DNA of 64,000 nucleotides from Streptomyces chartreusis NRRL 3882 (GTDB lineage: Bacteria > Actinomycetota > Actinomycetes > Streptomycetales > Streptomycetaceae), in the NCBI RefSeq assembly GCF_900236475.1, contig NZ_LT963352.1, positions 3,348,001-3,412,000 on the forward strand, read 5' to 3'. Within the stretch, counting starts at the first letter, position 1, and every line of letters begins with the position of its first letter. The translations under genes and the position numbers were made by a program. Under the pieces are notes generated by a model that did no database searches, was not told where the DNA came from, and was given only the letters and a program-made list of their open reading frames with translations. Positions 43,203 through 51,234 of this stretch are shown piece by piece.

Positions 43203-44165
43203 TCAGGTCGGCAACAAGCTGCCTCTTCTTGAGAGCAGGAACCTTTTGAAGGCTGCCACCGGGGGTGTGTCCGGGTGGCCCTCCAGCCAGGCCACGCCGA
43301 TCTCTCGGGCCGCGCGTGGGGCCGTCACCGTCAGCTCGACCACCCCTGGGCGGGGGACGGCAGGTGGTGGGAGGAGGGCTACCCCCAGGCCCGCCGCCAC
43401 CAGGCCCCTCAGGGTTTCCGCCTCCTCTCCCTCGAAGGCGATCCGCGGCTTGAAGCCGGCCTCCTTGCAGAGGTCGTCGGTGATGCGGCGGAGGCCGTAG
43501 CCGGGTTCCAGGGTGACGAACATCTCGTCCGCGGCCTCGGCGAGGCGGATGCGGCGGCGGCCCGCGAGGGAGTGGTCGGCCGGGACGACGAGGCGGAGTT
43601 TCTGTTCGTCGAGGCGGCGGGCGACCAGGTCGGGGGCGTCGGGGACGGGGGACGTCAGGCACAGGTCCAGTTCGCCGGCGCGGAGGCGTTCGAGCATGGC
43701 CTCGCCGTAGTTCTGGACGAGGCTGAAGCGGACGCGCGGATGGTCGGCGCGGAAGGCCTGGAGGAGGCCCGGGACCGTCTCGGCGCCCATGGTGTGCAGG
43801 AAGCCGAAGGCGACCTTGCCGGTGGTGGGGTCGGCATCGGCCCGCACCTCCTCGGCGGCGCGCTCGACCTCGGCCAGGGCCCGCTCGACGGAGGTGAGGA
43901 AAGTGCGCCCGGCCGGGGTGAGGGAGACCGTGCGGCCGTGGCGGGCGAAGAGGTCGACGCCGAGGTCCTGCTCCAGGCGGGCCATGGACCGGGAGAGGGT
44001 CGACTGGGGGACGTTCATCTCCTGGGCGGCGCGGGTGACGTGCTCGGTACGGGCGACGCCCGCGAAGTACGCGAGGCGGGGCGCCAGCACCTTGGACATC
44101 TCTGCCATGTCTTCTGTGTCACTGGATGGTGACAGCCGAGCCGCTGAGCTGTGTTGATGCGCCAT
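43203..44165 (-). CDS. LysR-family transcriptional regulator
   Basis: A 320-residue LysR regulator. HTH region YFAGVARTEHVTRAAQEMNVPQSTLSRSMARLEQDLGVDLFARHGRTVSLTPAGRTFL, then a ligand-binding domain of two Rossmann-like lobes (GKVAFGFLHTMGAETVPGLLQAF to GVAWLEGHPDTPPVAAFKRFLL). Divergent from an MFS exporter 63 bases away, the typical arrangement for LysR control of its own efflux target. Start is uncertain: ATG 44165 chosen; ATG 44108 (MAEMSKVLAPRL) is closer to the usual LysR beginning. Ligand unknown. Confidence 0.92.
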   Translation of the reverse strand: MAHQHSSAARLSPSSDTEDMAEMSKVLAPRLAYFAGVARTEHVTRAAQEMNVPQSTLSRSMARLEQDLGVDLFARHGRTVSLTPAGRTFLTSVERALAEVERAAEEVRADADPTTGKVAFGFLHTMGAETVPGLLQAFRADHPRVRFSLVQNYGEAMLERLRAGELDLCLTSPVPDAPDLVARRLDEQKLRLVVPADHSLAGRRRIRLAEAADEMFVTLEPGYGLRRITDDLCKEAGFKPRIAFEGEEAETLRGLVAAGLGVALLPPPAVPRPGVVELTVTAPRAAREIGVAWLEGHPDTPPVAAFKRFLLSRRGSLLPT

Positions 44166-44228
44166 GGGAACGATTATGGCGGTTCCATGCATTGGACGGA
44201 TCAGTGGGCGCGTACGTAGGTTCGAGGC

Positions 44229-45500
44229 ATGTCTCCCGCCAGTACCGGGGCGTCCACGATCGTGGGCGCCGATGCCGCTGTCCCTGCCGCCGACTCACGT
44301 ATGTCCCCGGGCGGGCCCGGCTACCGCCGGATGAGCCTCGCCCTCTTCCTCGCGGGTGTCGCGACCTTCGCGCTGCTGTACTCCACGCAGGCGCTGCTCC
44401 CGCTGATCTCCGGCGAGTTCGGGGTGGCGGCGAGCGACGCGAGCTGGACGGTGGCCGCCGCGACGGGCGGGCTGGCGCTGTTCGTCCTGCCGATGAGCGC
44501 CCTGTCGGAGCGTTTCGGACGGCGTACGGTCATGACCGCCTCGCTGGCCGTGGCGGTGACCGTCGGGTTGCTGGTGCCCTTCGCACCGTCGCTGGGGGTC
44601 CTGGTCGTGCTGCGGGCGCTCCAGGGCGCGGCCCTGGCCGGGCTGCCGGCGTCGGCGACGGCGTACCTCGCGGAGGAGGTCAGCCCCAAGGCGCTGGTCA
44701 CCGCGATCGGACTGTTCGTCGCGGGCAACAGCGTCGGCGGGATGAGCGGCCGGGTCATCACCGGCTGGGTCGCGCAGGAGTGGGGCTGGCGGGTAGCCGT
44801 CGGTGTGATCGGCGCGATCGCCGTGGCGTGCGCGGTGGCCTTCCGGCTGCTGCTCCCCGCCCCGAAGAACTTCAAGGCCGGTTCGCTGCGGCCGCGCGTG
44901 CTGGCCCGGACGGTCCGTGACCATCTGTCCAACCCGCTGCTGTGCCGGCTGTACGCGATCGGCGCGCTGTTCATGACGGTGTTCGGCGGCGTGTACACGG
45001 TCATCGGCTACCGGCTGACCGAGGCCCCGTTCTCGCTGCCGCAGGGCATCATCGGCTCGATCTTCCTGGTGTACCTCGTCGGTACGGTGTCCGCGTCGAC
45101 GGCCGGCCGTCTGGTGGGCCGGCTGGGACGCCGGGGCGCGCTGTACGCGGGCGGCGGTACGACGGCGGCGGGCCTGCTGCTGTCCCTGGCGGGCTCGCTC
45201 CCGCTGGTCCTGCTGGGCCTGGTCCTCATCACGGCGGGCTTCTTCGCGGGCCACGCGGTGGCCTCCTCCGCGGTCAGCAAGACGGCCACGACCGGCCGCG
45301 CACAGGCCTCGGCGCTCTACCAGTCGGCCTACTACATCGGCTCCAGCGCGGGCAGCACGGTCGGCGCCATCGCCTTCCACGCGGGCGGCTGGGCCGGGAC
45401 GGTCGGCGTCGGGCTGCTGGCGGTCCTGGGCGTCGTGACGATCACGGTGTTCGGGACGCGGGCGGCGCGGATGCAGCGCCGCCCGGCCACGGCCGCCTGA
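44229..45500 (+). CDS. MFS transporter (probable drug exporter)
   Basis: A 423-residue transporter with 12 predicted helices. Motif A is SALSERFGRRTVMTASL after helix 2; FAGHAVASSAVSKTA and STAGRLVGRLGRRGALYAGG mark the second half. These features fit the YnfM/AraJ type of the DHA1 family. The N-terminal 30 residues are polar. The gene is divergent from a LysR regulator, which suggests substrate-inducible export. Substrate unknown. It is followed by a long palindrome (45519-45595) that can serve as its terminator. Confidence 0.92.
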   Translation: MSPASTGASTIVGADAAVPAADSRMSPGGPGYRRMSLALFLAGVATFALLYSTQALLPLISGEFGVAASDASWTVAAATGGLALFVLPMSALSERFGRRTVMTASLAVAVTVGLLVPFAPSLGVLVVLRALQGAALAGLPASATAYLAEEVSPKALVTAIGLFVAGNSVGGMSGRVITGWVAQEWGWRVAVGVIGAIAVACAVAFRLLLPAPKNFKAGSLRPRVLARTVRDHLSNPLLCRLYAIGALFMTVFGGVYTVIGYRLTEAPFSLPQGIIGSIFLVYLVGTVSASTAGRLVGRLGRRGALYAGGGTTAAGLLLSLAGSLPLVLLGLVLITAGFFAGHAVASSAVSKTATTGRAQASALYQSAYYIGSSAGSTVGAIAFHAGGWAGTVGVGLLAVLGVVTITVFGTRAARMQRRPATAA

Positions 45501-45518
45501 GCCTCGAAGCCTGACTCC

Positions 45519-45595
45519 TCCCCCTGGTCGGGGCCGGTTGTCAGTGGCCGCGGATAACGTCCGCGTCTACTGACCACCGGATTCGACCAGGGGGA
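45519..45595. promoter_or_regulatory. Nested 77-base palindrome before the clamp paralogue
   Basis: Three stacked inverted repeats share one centre: 45519-45530 with 45584-45595 (12 bp perfect), 45534-45545 with 45569-45580 (one mismatch) and CGCGGA with TCCGCG at the core. The whole can fold into one long hairpin. Its right outer arm includes the ribosome site of the clamp gene; its core includes a DNA-damage promoter. It may also end the MFS transcript. Confidence 0.75.
45538..45560 (+). promoter_or_regulatory. RecA-independent DNA-damage promoter (PafBC type), clamp paralogue
   Basis: TTGTCAGTG (45538-45546), 8 bases, then TAACGT (45555-45560), an exact match to the consensus TTGTCRGTG-N8-TANNNT known for the RecA-NDp promoters of mycobacteria. 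It is 42 bases before ATG 45602, so the transcript would start at about 45567. Confidence 0.8.
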
Positions 45596-45601
45596 TCTTT
45601 C

Positions 45602-46738
45602 ATGGAGTTCCGCATCGACCGTACGGCGTTCGCCGAGGCCGTGGGCCGGGCCGTACGGGCGCTGCCCGCGCGGACGCCGGTGCCGGTGCTGGGCGGGCTG
45701 CTGCTGGAGGCGGACGCGGGGCGGCTGGCCGTGACGGGGTTCGACTTCGAGGCGGCGGTACGGGTGGAGGCCGACGCCGAGGTCGCGGTGCCCGGGCGGG
45801 CGCTCGTCCTGGGGCGGCGGCTGCTGGACGTCTGCCGGGTGCTGCCGGACGGGCCGGTGAGCTGCGCCCTGGAGGCGTCGCGGTTCACGGTGGAGGCGGA
45901 CGGTACGCGGTTCGGGCTGTCGACGCTGCCCCTCGCCGAGTACCCGGCCCTGCCGGCGCCGCCCGCGCCGTACGGCACGGTGGACGGCGCCGCGTTCGCG
46001 ACGGCCGTCTCCCAGGTCGCCGTGGCGGCCGGGCGCGACGACACGCTGCCGCTCCTGACGGGCGTCCAACTGCGTCTGGACGGTGGTGAGATGACGCTGG
46101 CCGCTTCGGACCGCTACCGGTACGCCGTGCGGCGGCTGGAGTGGCGGCCGGGGGCGGCGGCCGACGGGGTGGTGGACGCGTTGCTGCCCGCGCGGCGCCT
46201 GCTGGACGTCGCGCGGTCGCTGGGCCGCGGCGGGGACGTGCTGATCGGGTGGGACCCGGCCGGTGGCGGCGGGCTGATCGGCTTCGAGGGCGGGCGGACG
46301 CGGACGGCGCTGCGGCTCCTGGACGGGCGGCTGCCGACGTACAGGTCGCTCTTCGACATGGCGGGGGCCGCGGTCGCCGAGGTGGAGTGCGAGGGGCTCG
46401 CGGAGGCCGTCCGGCGGGTCGCTGTGGTGGCGGAGGCGAACAGTCCGGTGCGGCTGGACTTCTCGTCCGACGGGTCCGTCATGCTCCGCGCCGGCTACGG
46501 CGACGACGTGGCGGTCCAGCGCCTGCCGGCCACGCTGACCGGTGCCGACGAGATGCCCGTGGCCTTCAACCCGGCCTATCTGCTGGACGCGCTGACGGCC
46601 TTCGAGAGCCCGCGCGTGCGGCTGGAACTGCTGGGGGCGGGGCAGCGGGCGCTGCTGCACGCGGTGCCGGACGGCGGGGCCGCCGAGGCGGCCGGGGAGC
46701 ACCGGCATTTGCTGATGTCGGTGAAACAGCTGGTCTGA
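45602..46738 (+). CDS. DNA polymerase III beta clamp paralogue
   Basis: A 378-residue sliding-clamp-like protein. It has the three-domain DnaN layout: FRIDRTAFAEAVGRAVRALPARTPVPVLGGLLLEADAGRLAVTGFDFEAAVRVE; then DGAAFATAVSQVAVAAGRDDTLPLLTGVQLRLDGGEMTLAASDRYRYAVRRLEW; then a third domain ending HLLMSVKQLV. The hydrophobic pocket at the end of domain 3 (normally LMPVRL) is only partly kept. The chromosomal dnaN is expected near the origin with dnaA, so this is an extra copy. It has a damage-inducible promoter, which suggests it loads translesion polymerases or repair enzymes. GGGGG ribosome site upstream. Confidence 0.88.
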   Translation: MEFRIDRTAFAEAVGRAVRALPARTPVPVLGGLLLEADAGRLAVTGFDFEAAVRVEADAEVAVPGRALVLGRRLLDVCRVLPDGPVSCALEASRFTVEADGTRFGLSTLPLAEYPALPAPPAPYGTVDGAAFATAVSQVAVAAGRDDTLPLLTGVQLRLDGGEMTLAASDRYRYAVRRLEWRPGAAADGVVDALLPARRLLDVARSLGRGGDVLIGWDPAGGGGLIGFEGGRTRTALRLLDGRLPTYRSLFDMAGAAVAEVECEGLAEAVRRVAVVAEANSPVRLDFSSDGSVMLRAGYGDDVAVQRLPATLTGADEMPVAFNPAYLLDALTAFESPRVRLELLGAGQRALLHAVPDGGAAEAAGEHRHLLMSVKQLV

Positions 46739-46779
46739 AGCGCCGCTTCCACCTGCGCTTTTGCGTGCTCGGGGGGCCG

Positions 46780-46802
46780 TTGTCAGTGGGCTGCGGTAGC
46801 TT
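46780..46802 (+). promoter_or_regulatory. RecA-independent DNA-damage promoter (PafBC type), ECF sigma gene
   Basis: TTGTCAGTG (46780-46788), 8 bases, then TAGCTT (46797-46802), again an exact match to TTGTCRGTG-N8-TANNNT. Transcript start would be about 46809, some 49 bases before ATG 46858. Confidence 0.8.
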
Positions 46803-46857
46803 CCGAAGTGCTGGACGCGATGGCGCGTGACAGAACTTCCACAGGGGTGGGTGGACG

Positions 46858-47874
46858 ATGACGAACGGCACGGCGACACCGACAGACCTGGACACCAGAC
46901 TGGAGGCACACCGGACCGAGCTGACGGGGTACTGCTACCGGATGCTCGGCTCCTCCTTCGAGGCCGAGGACGCGGTGCAGGACACGATGGTCCGCGCCTG
47001 GCGCAGCTACGACAAGTTCGAGGGCCGCTCCAGCCTCCGCTCCTGGCTCTACCGCATCGCGACCAACGTGTGCCTGGACATGCTGACCGCGGGCAACAAG
47101 CGCGCCAGGCCCATGGACCTGACCGAGTCCACCCCCCTCGCGCAGGCGGCCCTCTCCCCCCGCCCGGACAACACCTGGCTGGAGCCCATGCCGGACGCCC
47201 GCGTGCTGCCCACGACCGACGACCCGGCGGAGGCGGCCATAGCCAAGGAGTCCGTGCGGCTCGCCTTCATGGCCGCCCTTCAGAAGCTGCCGGCCAAGCA
47301 GCGGGCCGTGCTGATCCTGCGCGAGGTGCTGGCCTGGAAGGCCAGCGAGGTCGCCGAGCTGCTGGGCACGTCGGTGGCGTCGGTCAACAGCGCCCTCCAG
47401 CGGGCCCGTGCCACCCTGGCCGAGCAGCCGGAGCCGGGCGCCGACGCGACCGTGTCCGACCCGCTGGACGAGGACCAGCAGAAGCTGCTGGACCGCTATG
47501 TGGCGGCCTTCGAGGGCTACGACATGACGGCGCTGACGGCTCTGCTGCACGAGGACGCGGTCATGACGATGCCGCCGTTCGACCTGTGGCTGACCGGCGT
47601 CAGCGACATCACCGGCTTCATGACGACGCTCGGCGCGCCCTGCGCGGGCTCCCGGCTGGTGCCGGTCCAGGTCAACGGCCTGCCGGGGTTCGCCCAGTAC
47701 AAGCCGGACCCGGAGTCCGGCGGCTTCACGCCGTGGGCGGTCCAGGTGCTGGAGATCTCAGACGGCCGGATCACCGGGTTCCACTGCTTCCTGGACACCA
47801 AGCGCTGGTTCCCGCTCTTCGACCTGCCCCTCCACCTCGAAGCGGAGACCGACCAGGTCGAGGAGGGCGCGTAG
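46858..47874 (+). CDS. ECF sigma factor with SnoaL-like C-terminal domain
   Basis: A 338-residue sigma factor of the long (TIGR02960/ECF41-like) class. Region 2 (GYCYRMLGSSFEAEDAVQDTMVRAWRSYDKFEGRSSLRSWLYRIATNVCLDML) and region 4 (QKLPAKQRAVLILREVLAWKASEVAELLGTSVASVNSALQRARATL) are complete. Residues about 210-330 form a SnoaL/NTF2-like domain (LLDRYVAAFEGYDMTALTALLHEDAVMTMPPFDLWLTG), which in this class replaces a separate anti-sigma factor and controls activity. A DNA-damage promoter precedes the gene. Its last 117 bases overlap the STAS gene on the other strand. Confidence 0.92.
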   Translation: MTNGTATPTDLDTRLEAHRTELTGYCYRMLGSSFEAEDAVQDTMVRAWRSYDKFEGRSSLRSWLYRIATNVCLDMLTAGNKRARPMDLTESTPLAQAALSPRPDNTWLEPMPDARVLPTTDDPAEAAIAKESVRLAFMAALQKLPAKQRAVLILREVLAWKASEVAELLGTSVASVNSALQRARATLAEQPEPGADATVSDPLDEDQQKLLDRYVAAFEGYDMTALTALLHEDAVMTMPPFDLWLTGVSDITGFMTTLGAPCAGSRLVPVQVNGLPGFAQYKPDPESGGFTPWAVQVLEISDGRITGFHCFLDTKRWFPLFDLPLHLEAETDQVEEGA

Positions 47875-48144
47875 GGCCGGGTCGGGGTCGCGCAGCCGTA
47901 TCCGTCCCCCGGCCCGGCGGGCGGCCAGCTGGAGTCGCGCGAGCAGGTCGACGGCGGCGAGCCCGGGCGGCCCGAGGCCTCCGACGTCGCACACCACGAC
48001 CCGGGCACGGCTGGTGTGCAGCAGTGCCCTGACGTCGTCGCTCAGTCCGCTCACCTCGTCCCGGGCGACGGGACCGGCGAGCACGAGCACGGGGGGTGTC
48101 ATGGCGTCCACGATCGGTAGACCGGGCGGGCGGCGGTAACTCAT
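47758..48144 (-). CDS. STAS domain protein (anti-sigma antagonist-like)
   Basis: A 128-residue protein. Residues about 15-105 resemble a STAS fold: PVLVLAGPVARDEVSGLSDDVRALLHTSRARVVVCDVGGLGPPGLAAVDLLARLQLAARRAGGRIRLRD. The Ser that is phosphorylated in SpoIIAA-type antagonists (DxSxxxS) is missing (DVGGLGPPGL), so if it is an antagonist it is controlled otherwise. The last 30 residues (VEEREPALGVQEA) are encoded across the 3' end of the sigma gene on the other strand, and the ending resembles STAS proteins I recall from Streptomyces. The extreme overlap is a reason for caution. Confidence 0.65.
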   Translation of the reverse strand: MSYRRPPGLPIVDAMTPPVLVLAGPVARDEVSGLSDDVRALLHTSRARVVVCDVGGLGPPGLAAVDLLARLQLAARRAGGRIRLRDPDPALRALLDLVGLRFEVEGQVEEREPALGVQEAVEPGDPAV

Positions 48145-48281
48145 CGCGGCTTGTCCGTCCTGTCGGCGCCGTGAGGATCACATTGACCTCGGTACGGCCT
48201 TCCCCGGAGGGTTGGCTGTATGCCCCATGCATCTGCCCGTCCCGCGCTGTCCGATGCACGTGTCGCCGGTGAGGGGACGTC

Positions 48282-49202
48282 GTGCAGGGGGTGCTGAGCG
48301 GCTTCGCGGTCATCGCGGTCGTCATCGGGGTCGGCTATCTGATCGGCCGCCGGGGACATCTGGGCGACGGCGGGCGCGAGGTCCTGACCAGGCTGGCCTT
48401 CCATGTGGCGTCTCCCGCCCTGCTCTTCACGACTCTCGCCCAGGCCGACCTGTCGGTGATCTTCTCCGACCGGCTGCTGGTCACGGCGGTGAGCACGGCA
48501 GCGGCGGCGGGTGTGTTCGTGGCGGTGGGTGCCGTGCGCGGCTGGGGAGTGGGCCGGACGACGATCGGCGCGCTGTGCTCCAGCTACGTCAACTCGGGCA
48601 ACCTCGGCATCCCGATCGCGGTGTACGTGCTGGGCGACGCGTCACTGGTCGCGCCGGTGCTGCTGTTCCAGCTGGTGGGCGTCATGCCGGTGGCGCTGAC
48701 GGTCCTGGACCTGGCGAGCGGCGGGGAGAAGCGCCCGTTGTGGCAGCGGCTGCTGACGCCGCTGCGCAATCCGATAGCGCTGGGCTCCCTGGCGGGTGTG
48801 GCGGCCTCGGCATCGGGCTTCCAGGTTCCCGGCCCCCTGATGGATCCGCTCACCCTCATCGGCAACATGTCGGTCCCGGCGGTGCTGCTGGCCTTCGGCA
48901 TCTCCTTGCGCGGCAGCACGCTCCCGCTGCGCGGGGCGGAACGGGCCCCTGTCCTGCTCGCCGTGACCCTCAAGGCCGTCGTCCAGCCCCTGGCCGCCTG
49001 GGCCCTGGCAGCGGGCGTCTTCGGCCTGCACGGGGCTTCCCTGCTCGACGTGGTGGTGACGTCGGCGCTTCCGGCGGCGCAGAACCTGTTCACGTACGCG
49101 AGCAGCTATCGGGTGGGCGAGGTGCTGGCGAGGGAGGCGATCTTGTTGTCGACGGTGGTGTCGGTGCCGGTTCTGGTCGTGGTGGCGGCGGTGTTGGGGT
49201 GA
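48282..49202 (+). CDS. AEC family transporter
   Basis: A 306-residue membrane protein with about ten hydrophobic helices of the auxin-efflux-carrier fold. Family features include GVGYLIGRRGHLGDGGREVLTRLAFHVASPALLFTTLAQ at the start, YVNSGNLGIPIAVYVLGD (the conserved NxGxxG crossing), and TSALPAAQNLFTYASSY near the end. Bacterial members move malate, malonate or other organic acids; the substrate is not predictable. GTG 48282 follows GAGGGGA. It is convergent with the Uma2 gene with only 1 base between stops. Confidence 0.92.
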   Translation: MQGVLSGFAVIAVVIGVGYLIGRRGHLGDGGREVLTRLAFHVASPALLFTTLAQADLSVIFSDRLLVTAVSTAAAAGVFVAVGAVRGWGVGRTTIGALCSSYVNSGNLGIPIAVYVLGDASLVAPVLLFQLVGVMPVALTVLDLASGGEKRPLWQRLLTPLRNPIALGSLAGVAASASGFQVPGPLMDPLTLIGNMSVPAVLLAFGISLRGSTLPLRGAERAPVLLAVTLKAVVQPLAAWALAAGVFGLHGASLLDVVVTSALPAAQNLFTYASSYRVGEVLAREAILLSTVVSVPVLVVVAAVLG

Positions 49203-49203
49203 C

Positions 49204-49791
49204 TCAGGCCCCGGCGAACTCGCCTGTGTCGAGTTCGAGGTCGAAGGGCGGTGGAAGCATGAGCCGTTCTCCGAACTTGCCTGCGCGCAGGAGGCGGTAC
49301 ACGCCTTCCTTCGGCTCCCCGTACAGCGTCACTGTCGGCCCGCCGGGCGCCATGCCGTCCACCAGGAGATAGAGCGGCACACCCGCCTCGGCGTACCCCA
49401 TGGCCTTCGCACCGCGGTCATGCCGGGCGGTGGCCCTCGAGGTGACCTCAACCGCGAGCTGGGCAGCGGAAGCGGGCACGAAGTGGTCGCCGCCCTCGTT
49501 CGGCAACTCCGGTACGACGACGAGGTCGGGCACATACAGCCCGAGCCGCGCCGGAACGGCCGTGCCCAGCCGCTGGAAGATGTTCCAGTGGCTGGGGATC
49601 ACCTCGAAGAGGCGGCGCTGGACACGCTCGACGACGCGGTGATGCCTGTTTGTGCAAAGTGGTGCCACGGTGACGAGGCCCTCGATGATCTCCACCTTGC
49701 ACCCCTTGGGAGCATCCGTCTGCTCCCAGATCCAGACCAGCTCGTCCCACTCGTTGTCAGTCAGGATGTAGTCGCCGCCCAGCACGCTCAT
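49204..49791 (-). CDS. Uma2 family (DUF820) putative endonuclease
   Basis: A 195-residue protein with the PD-(D/E)xK-like Uma2 fold: KVEIIEGLVTVAPLCTNRHHRVVERVQRRL, then YVPDLVVVPE (Asp), then AAQLAVEVTSRATARHDRGAKAMGYAEAGVPLYLLVD with the ExT/S-K spacing. These proteins are very abundant in Streptomyces and cyanobacteria and their activity is mostly unproven. Start at MSVLGGDYILT chosen on an AAGGGCG site; an in-frame start at 49845 adds 18 Pro/Gly residues. Ends 1 base from the AEC gene stop. Function unknown. Confidence 0.9.
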   Translation of the reverse strand: MSVLGGDYILTDNEWDELVWIWEQTDAPKGCKVEIIEGLVTVAPLCTNRHHRVVERVQRRLFEVIPSHWNIFQRLGTAVPARLGLYVPDLVVVPELPNEGGDHFVPASAAQLAVEVTSRATARHDRGAKAMGYAEAGVPLYLLVDGMAPGGPTVTLYGEPKEGVYRLLRAGKFGERLMLPPPFDLELDTGEFAGA

Positions 49792-49865
49792 GGCGCCCTT
49801 CAACACGCGGAACGGGACCGGCGGAGGTCCACCGGTCCCGTTCACCCGGACGGTGAACCGCCTGG

Positions 49866-51149
49866 TCAGGCGATACGTTCCAGCACCACCGGCGACGCCG
49901 TGAAGTCCGTCCCCGGCGCCGCGATGTCGTACGAGCCCTCGACCGCGTCCAGCGCGTACGCGAAGCGTTCCGGCGTGTCCGTGTGGAGGGTCAGGAGGGG
50001 CTGGCCCTCGGTGACCTGGTCGCCCGGCTTGGCGTGCATCTCGATGCCCGCGCCCGCCTGGACCGGATCCTCCTTGCGCGCGCGGCCCGCGCCCAGGCGC
50101 CAGGCCGCGACGCCGATGTCGTAGGCGTCGAGGCGGGTGAGGACGCCCGAGGACGGGGCCTTGATCACGTGCTGTTCGCGGGCCACCGGGAGCGCCGCGT
50201 CCGGGTCGCCGCCCTGGGCCGTGATCATGCGGCGCCAGACGTCCATCGCCGAGCCGTCGGCCAGGGCCTTCGCCGGGTCGGCGTCCCTGATGCCCGCCGC
50301 GTCGAGCATCTCGCGGGCCAGGGCGATCGTCAGCTCGACCACGTCCGCGGGGCCGCCGCCCGCCAGGACCTCCACCGACTCGCGGACCTCCAGCGCGTTG
50401 CCGGCCGTCAGACCGAGCGGGGTCGACATGTCGGTGAGCAGCGCGACCGTCCTCACGCCGTGGTCGGTGCCCAGGCCGACCATCGTGGAGGCCAGTTCAC
50501 GGGCGTCCTCCAGGGTCTTCATGAAGGCGCCCGTGCCGACCTTCACGTCCAGGACCAGCGAGCCCGTGCCCTCAGCGATCTTCTTCGACATGATCGAGGA
50601 GGCGATCAGCGGGATCGCCTCGACCGTGCCCGTGACGTCGCGCAGTGCGTACAGCTTCTTGTCGGCCGGTGCCAGGCCGTCGCCCGCCGCGCAGATCACC
50701 GCGCCGGTGCCGTCCAGGACGGACAGCATCTCCTCGTTCGACAGGAGCGCGCGCCAGCCGGGAATCGACTCCAGCTTGTCCAGAGTGCCGCCCGTGTGGC
50801 CGAGGCCGCGACCCGAGAGCTGGGGGACAGCGGCGCCGCAGGCGGCGACCAGGGGCGCCAGCGGCAGGGTGATCTTGTCGCCGACGCCGCCCGTGGAGTG
50901 CTTGTCGGCCGTCGGGCGGGACAGCGACGAGAAGTCCATGCGCTCGCCGGAGGCGATCATCGCGGCCGTCCAGCGGGCGATCTCGCGCCGGTTCATGCCG
51001 TTGAGCAGGATGGCCATCGCGAGGGCCGACATCTGCTCGTCGGCCACCTCCCCGCGGGTGTACGCGTCGATGACCCAGTCGATCTGCTCGTCGCTGAGTT
51101 CGCCGCGGTCCCGCTTGGTGCGGATGACGGAGATGGCGTCCATGGCCAT
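49866..51149 (-). CDS. deoA: Thymidine (pyrimidine-nucleoside) phosphorylase
   Basis: A 427-residue phosphorylase that splits thymidine, deoxyuridine and probably uridine into base and (deoxy)ribose-1-phosphate. The family signature is SGRGLGHTGGTLDKLESIPG; KHSTGGVGDKITLPLAPLVAACG binds phosphate; the last third is the alpha/beta domain (GVLTRLDAYDIGVAAWRLGAGRARKEDPVQAGAGIEMHAKPGD). It is the last gene of the nucleoside operon, 85 bases after cdd, with a strong hairpin between them (51186-51226). Start ATG 51149 has GGAAGGAAG upstream. Confidence 0.95.
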   Translation of the reverse strand: MAMDAISVIRTKRDRGELSDEQIDWVIDAYTRGEVADEQMSALAMAILLNGMNRREIARWTAAMIASGERMDFSSLSRPTADKHSTGGVGDKITLPLAPLVAACGAAVPQLSGRGLGHTGGTLDKLESIPGWRALLSNEEMLSVLDGTGAVICAAGDGLAPADKKLYALRDVTGTVEAIPLIASSIMSKKIAEGTGSLVLDVKVGTGAFMKTLEDARELASTMVGLGTDHGVRTVALLTDMSTPLGLTAGNALEVRESVEVLAGGGPADVVELTIALAREMLDAAGIRDADPAKALADGSAMDVWRRMITAQGGDPDAALPVAREQHVIKAPSSGVLTRLDAYDIGVAAWRLGAGRARKEDPVQAGAGIEMHAKPGDQVTEGQPLLTLHTDTPERFAYALDAVEGSYDIAAPGTDFTASPVVLERIA

Positions 51150-51185
51150 GGCTTGGGCTTCCTTCCGAAGGATCCAGAAGCCGTA

Positions 51186-51226
51186 CGGCCCCTCCGATCC
51201 GGTCGCTGAGCGACTCGGAGGGGCCG
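51186..51226 (-). terminator. Strong hairpin between cdd and deoA
   Basis: Two stacked inverted repeats: 51186-51197 with 51215-51226 (12 bp) outside and 51202-51207 with 51209-51214 (6 bp) inside. It lies between cdd and deoA of one operon, so it may cut deoA expression by attenuation or protect the upstream message. Confidence 0.75.
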
Positions 51227-51234
51227 CACGGGAG

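Noticed and set aside
49750..49770. TTGTCAGTC within the Uma2 gene as another damage promoter
   Set aside because: The ninth base differs, no TANNNT follows at 8 bases, and it is inside coding DNA.
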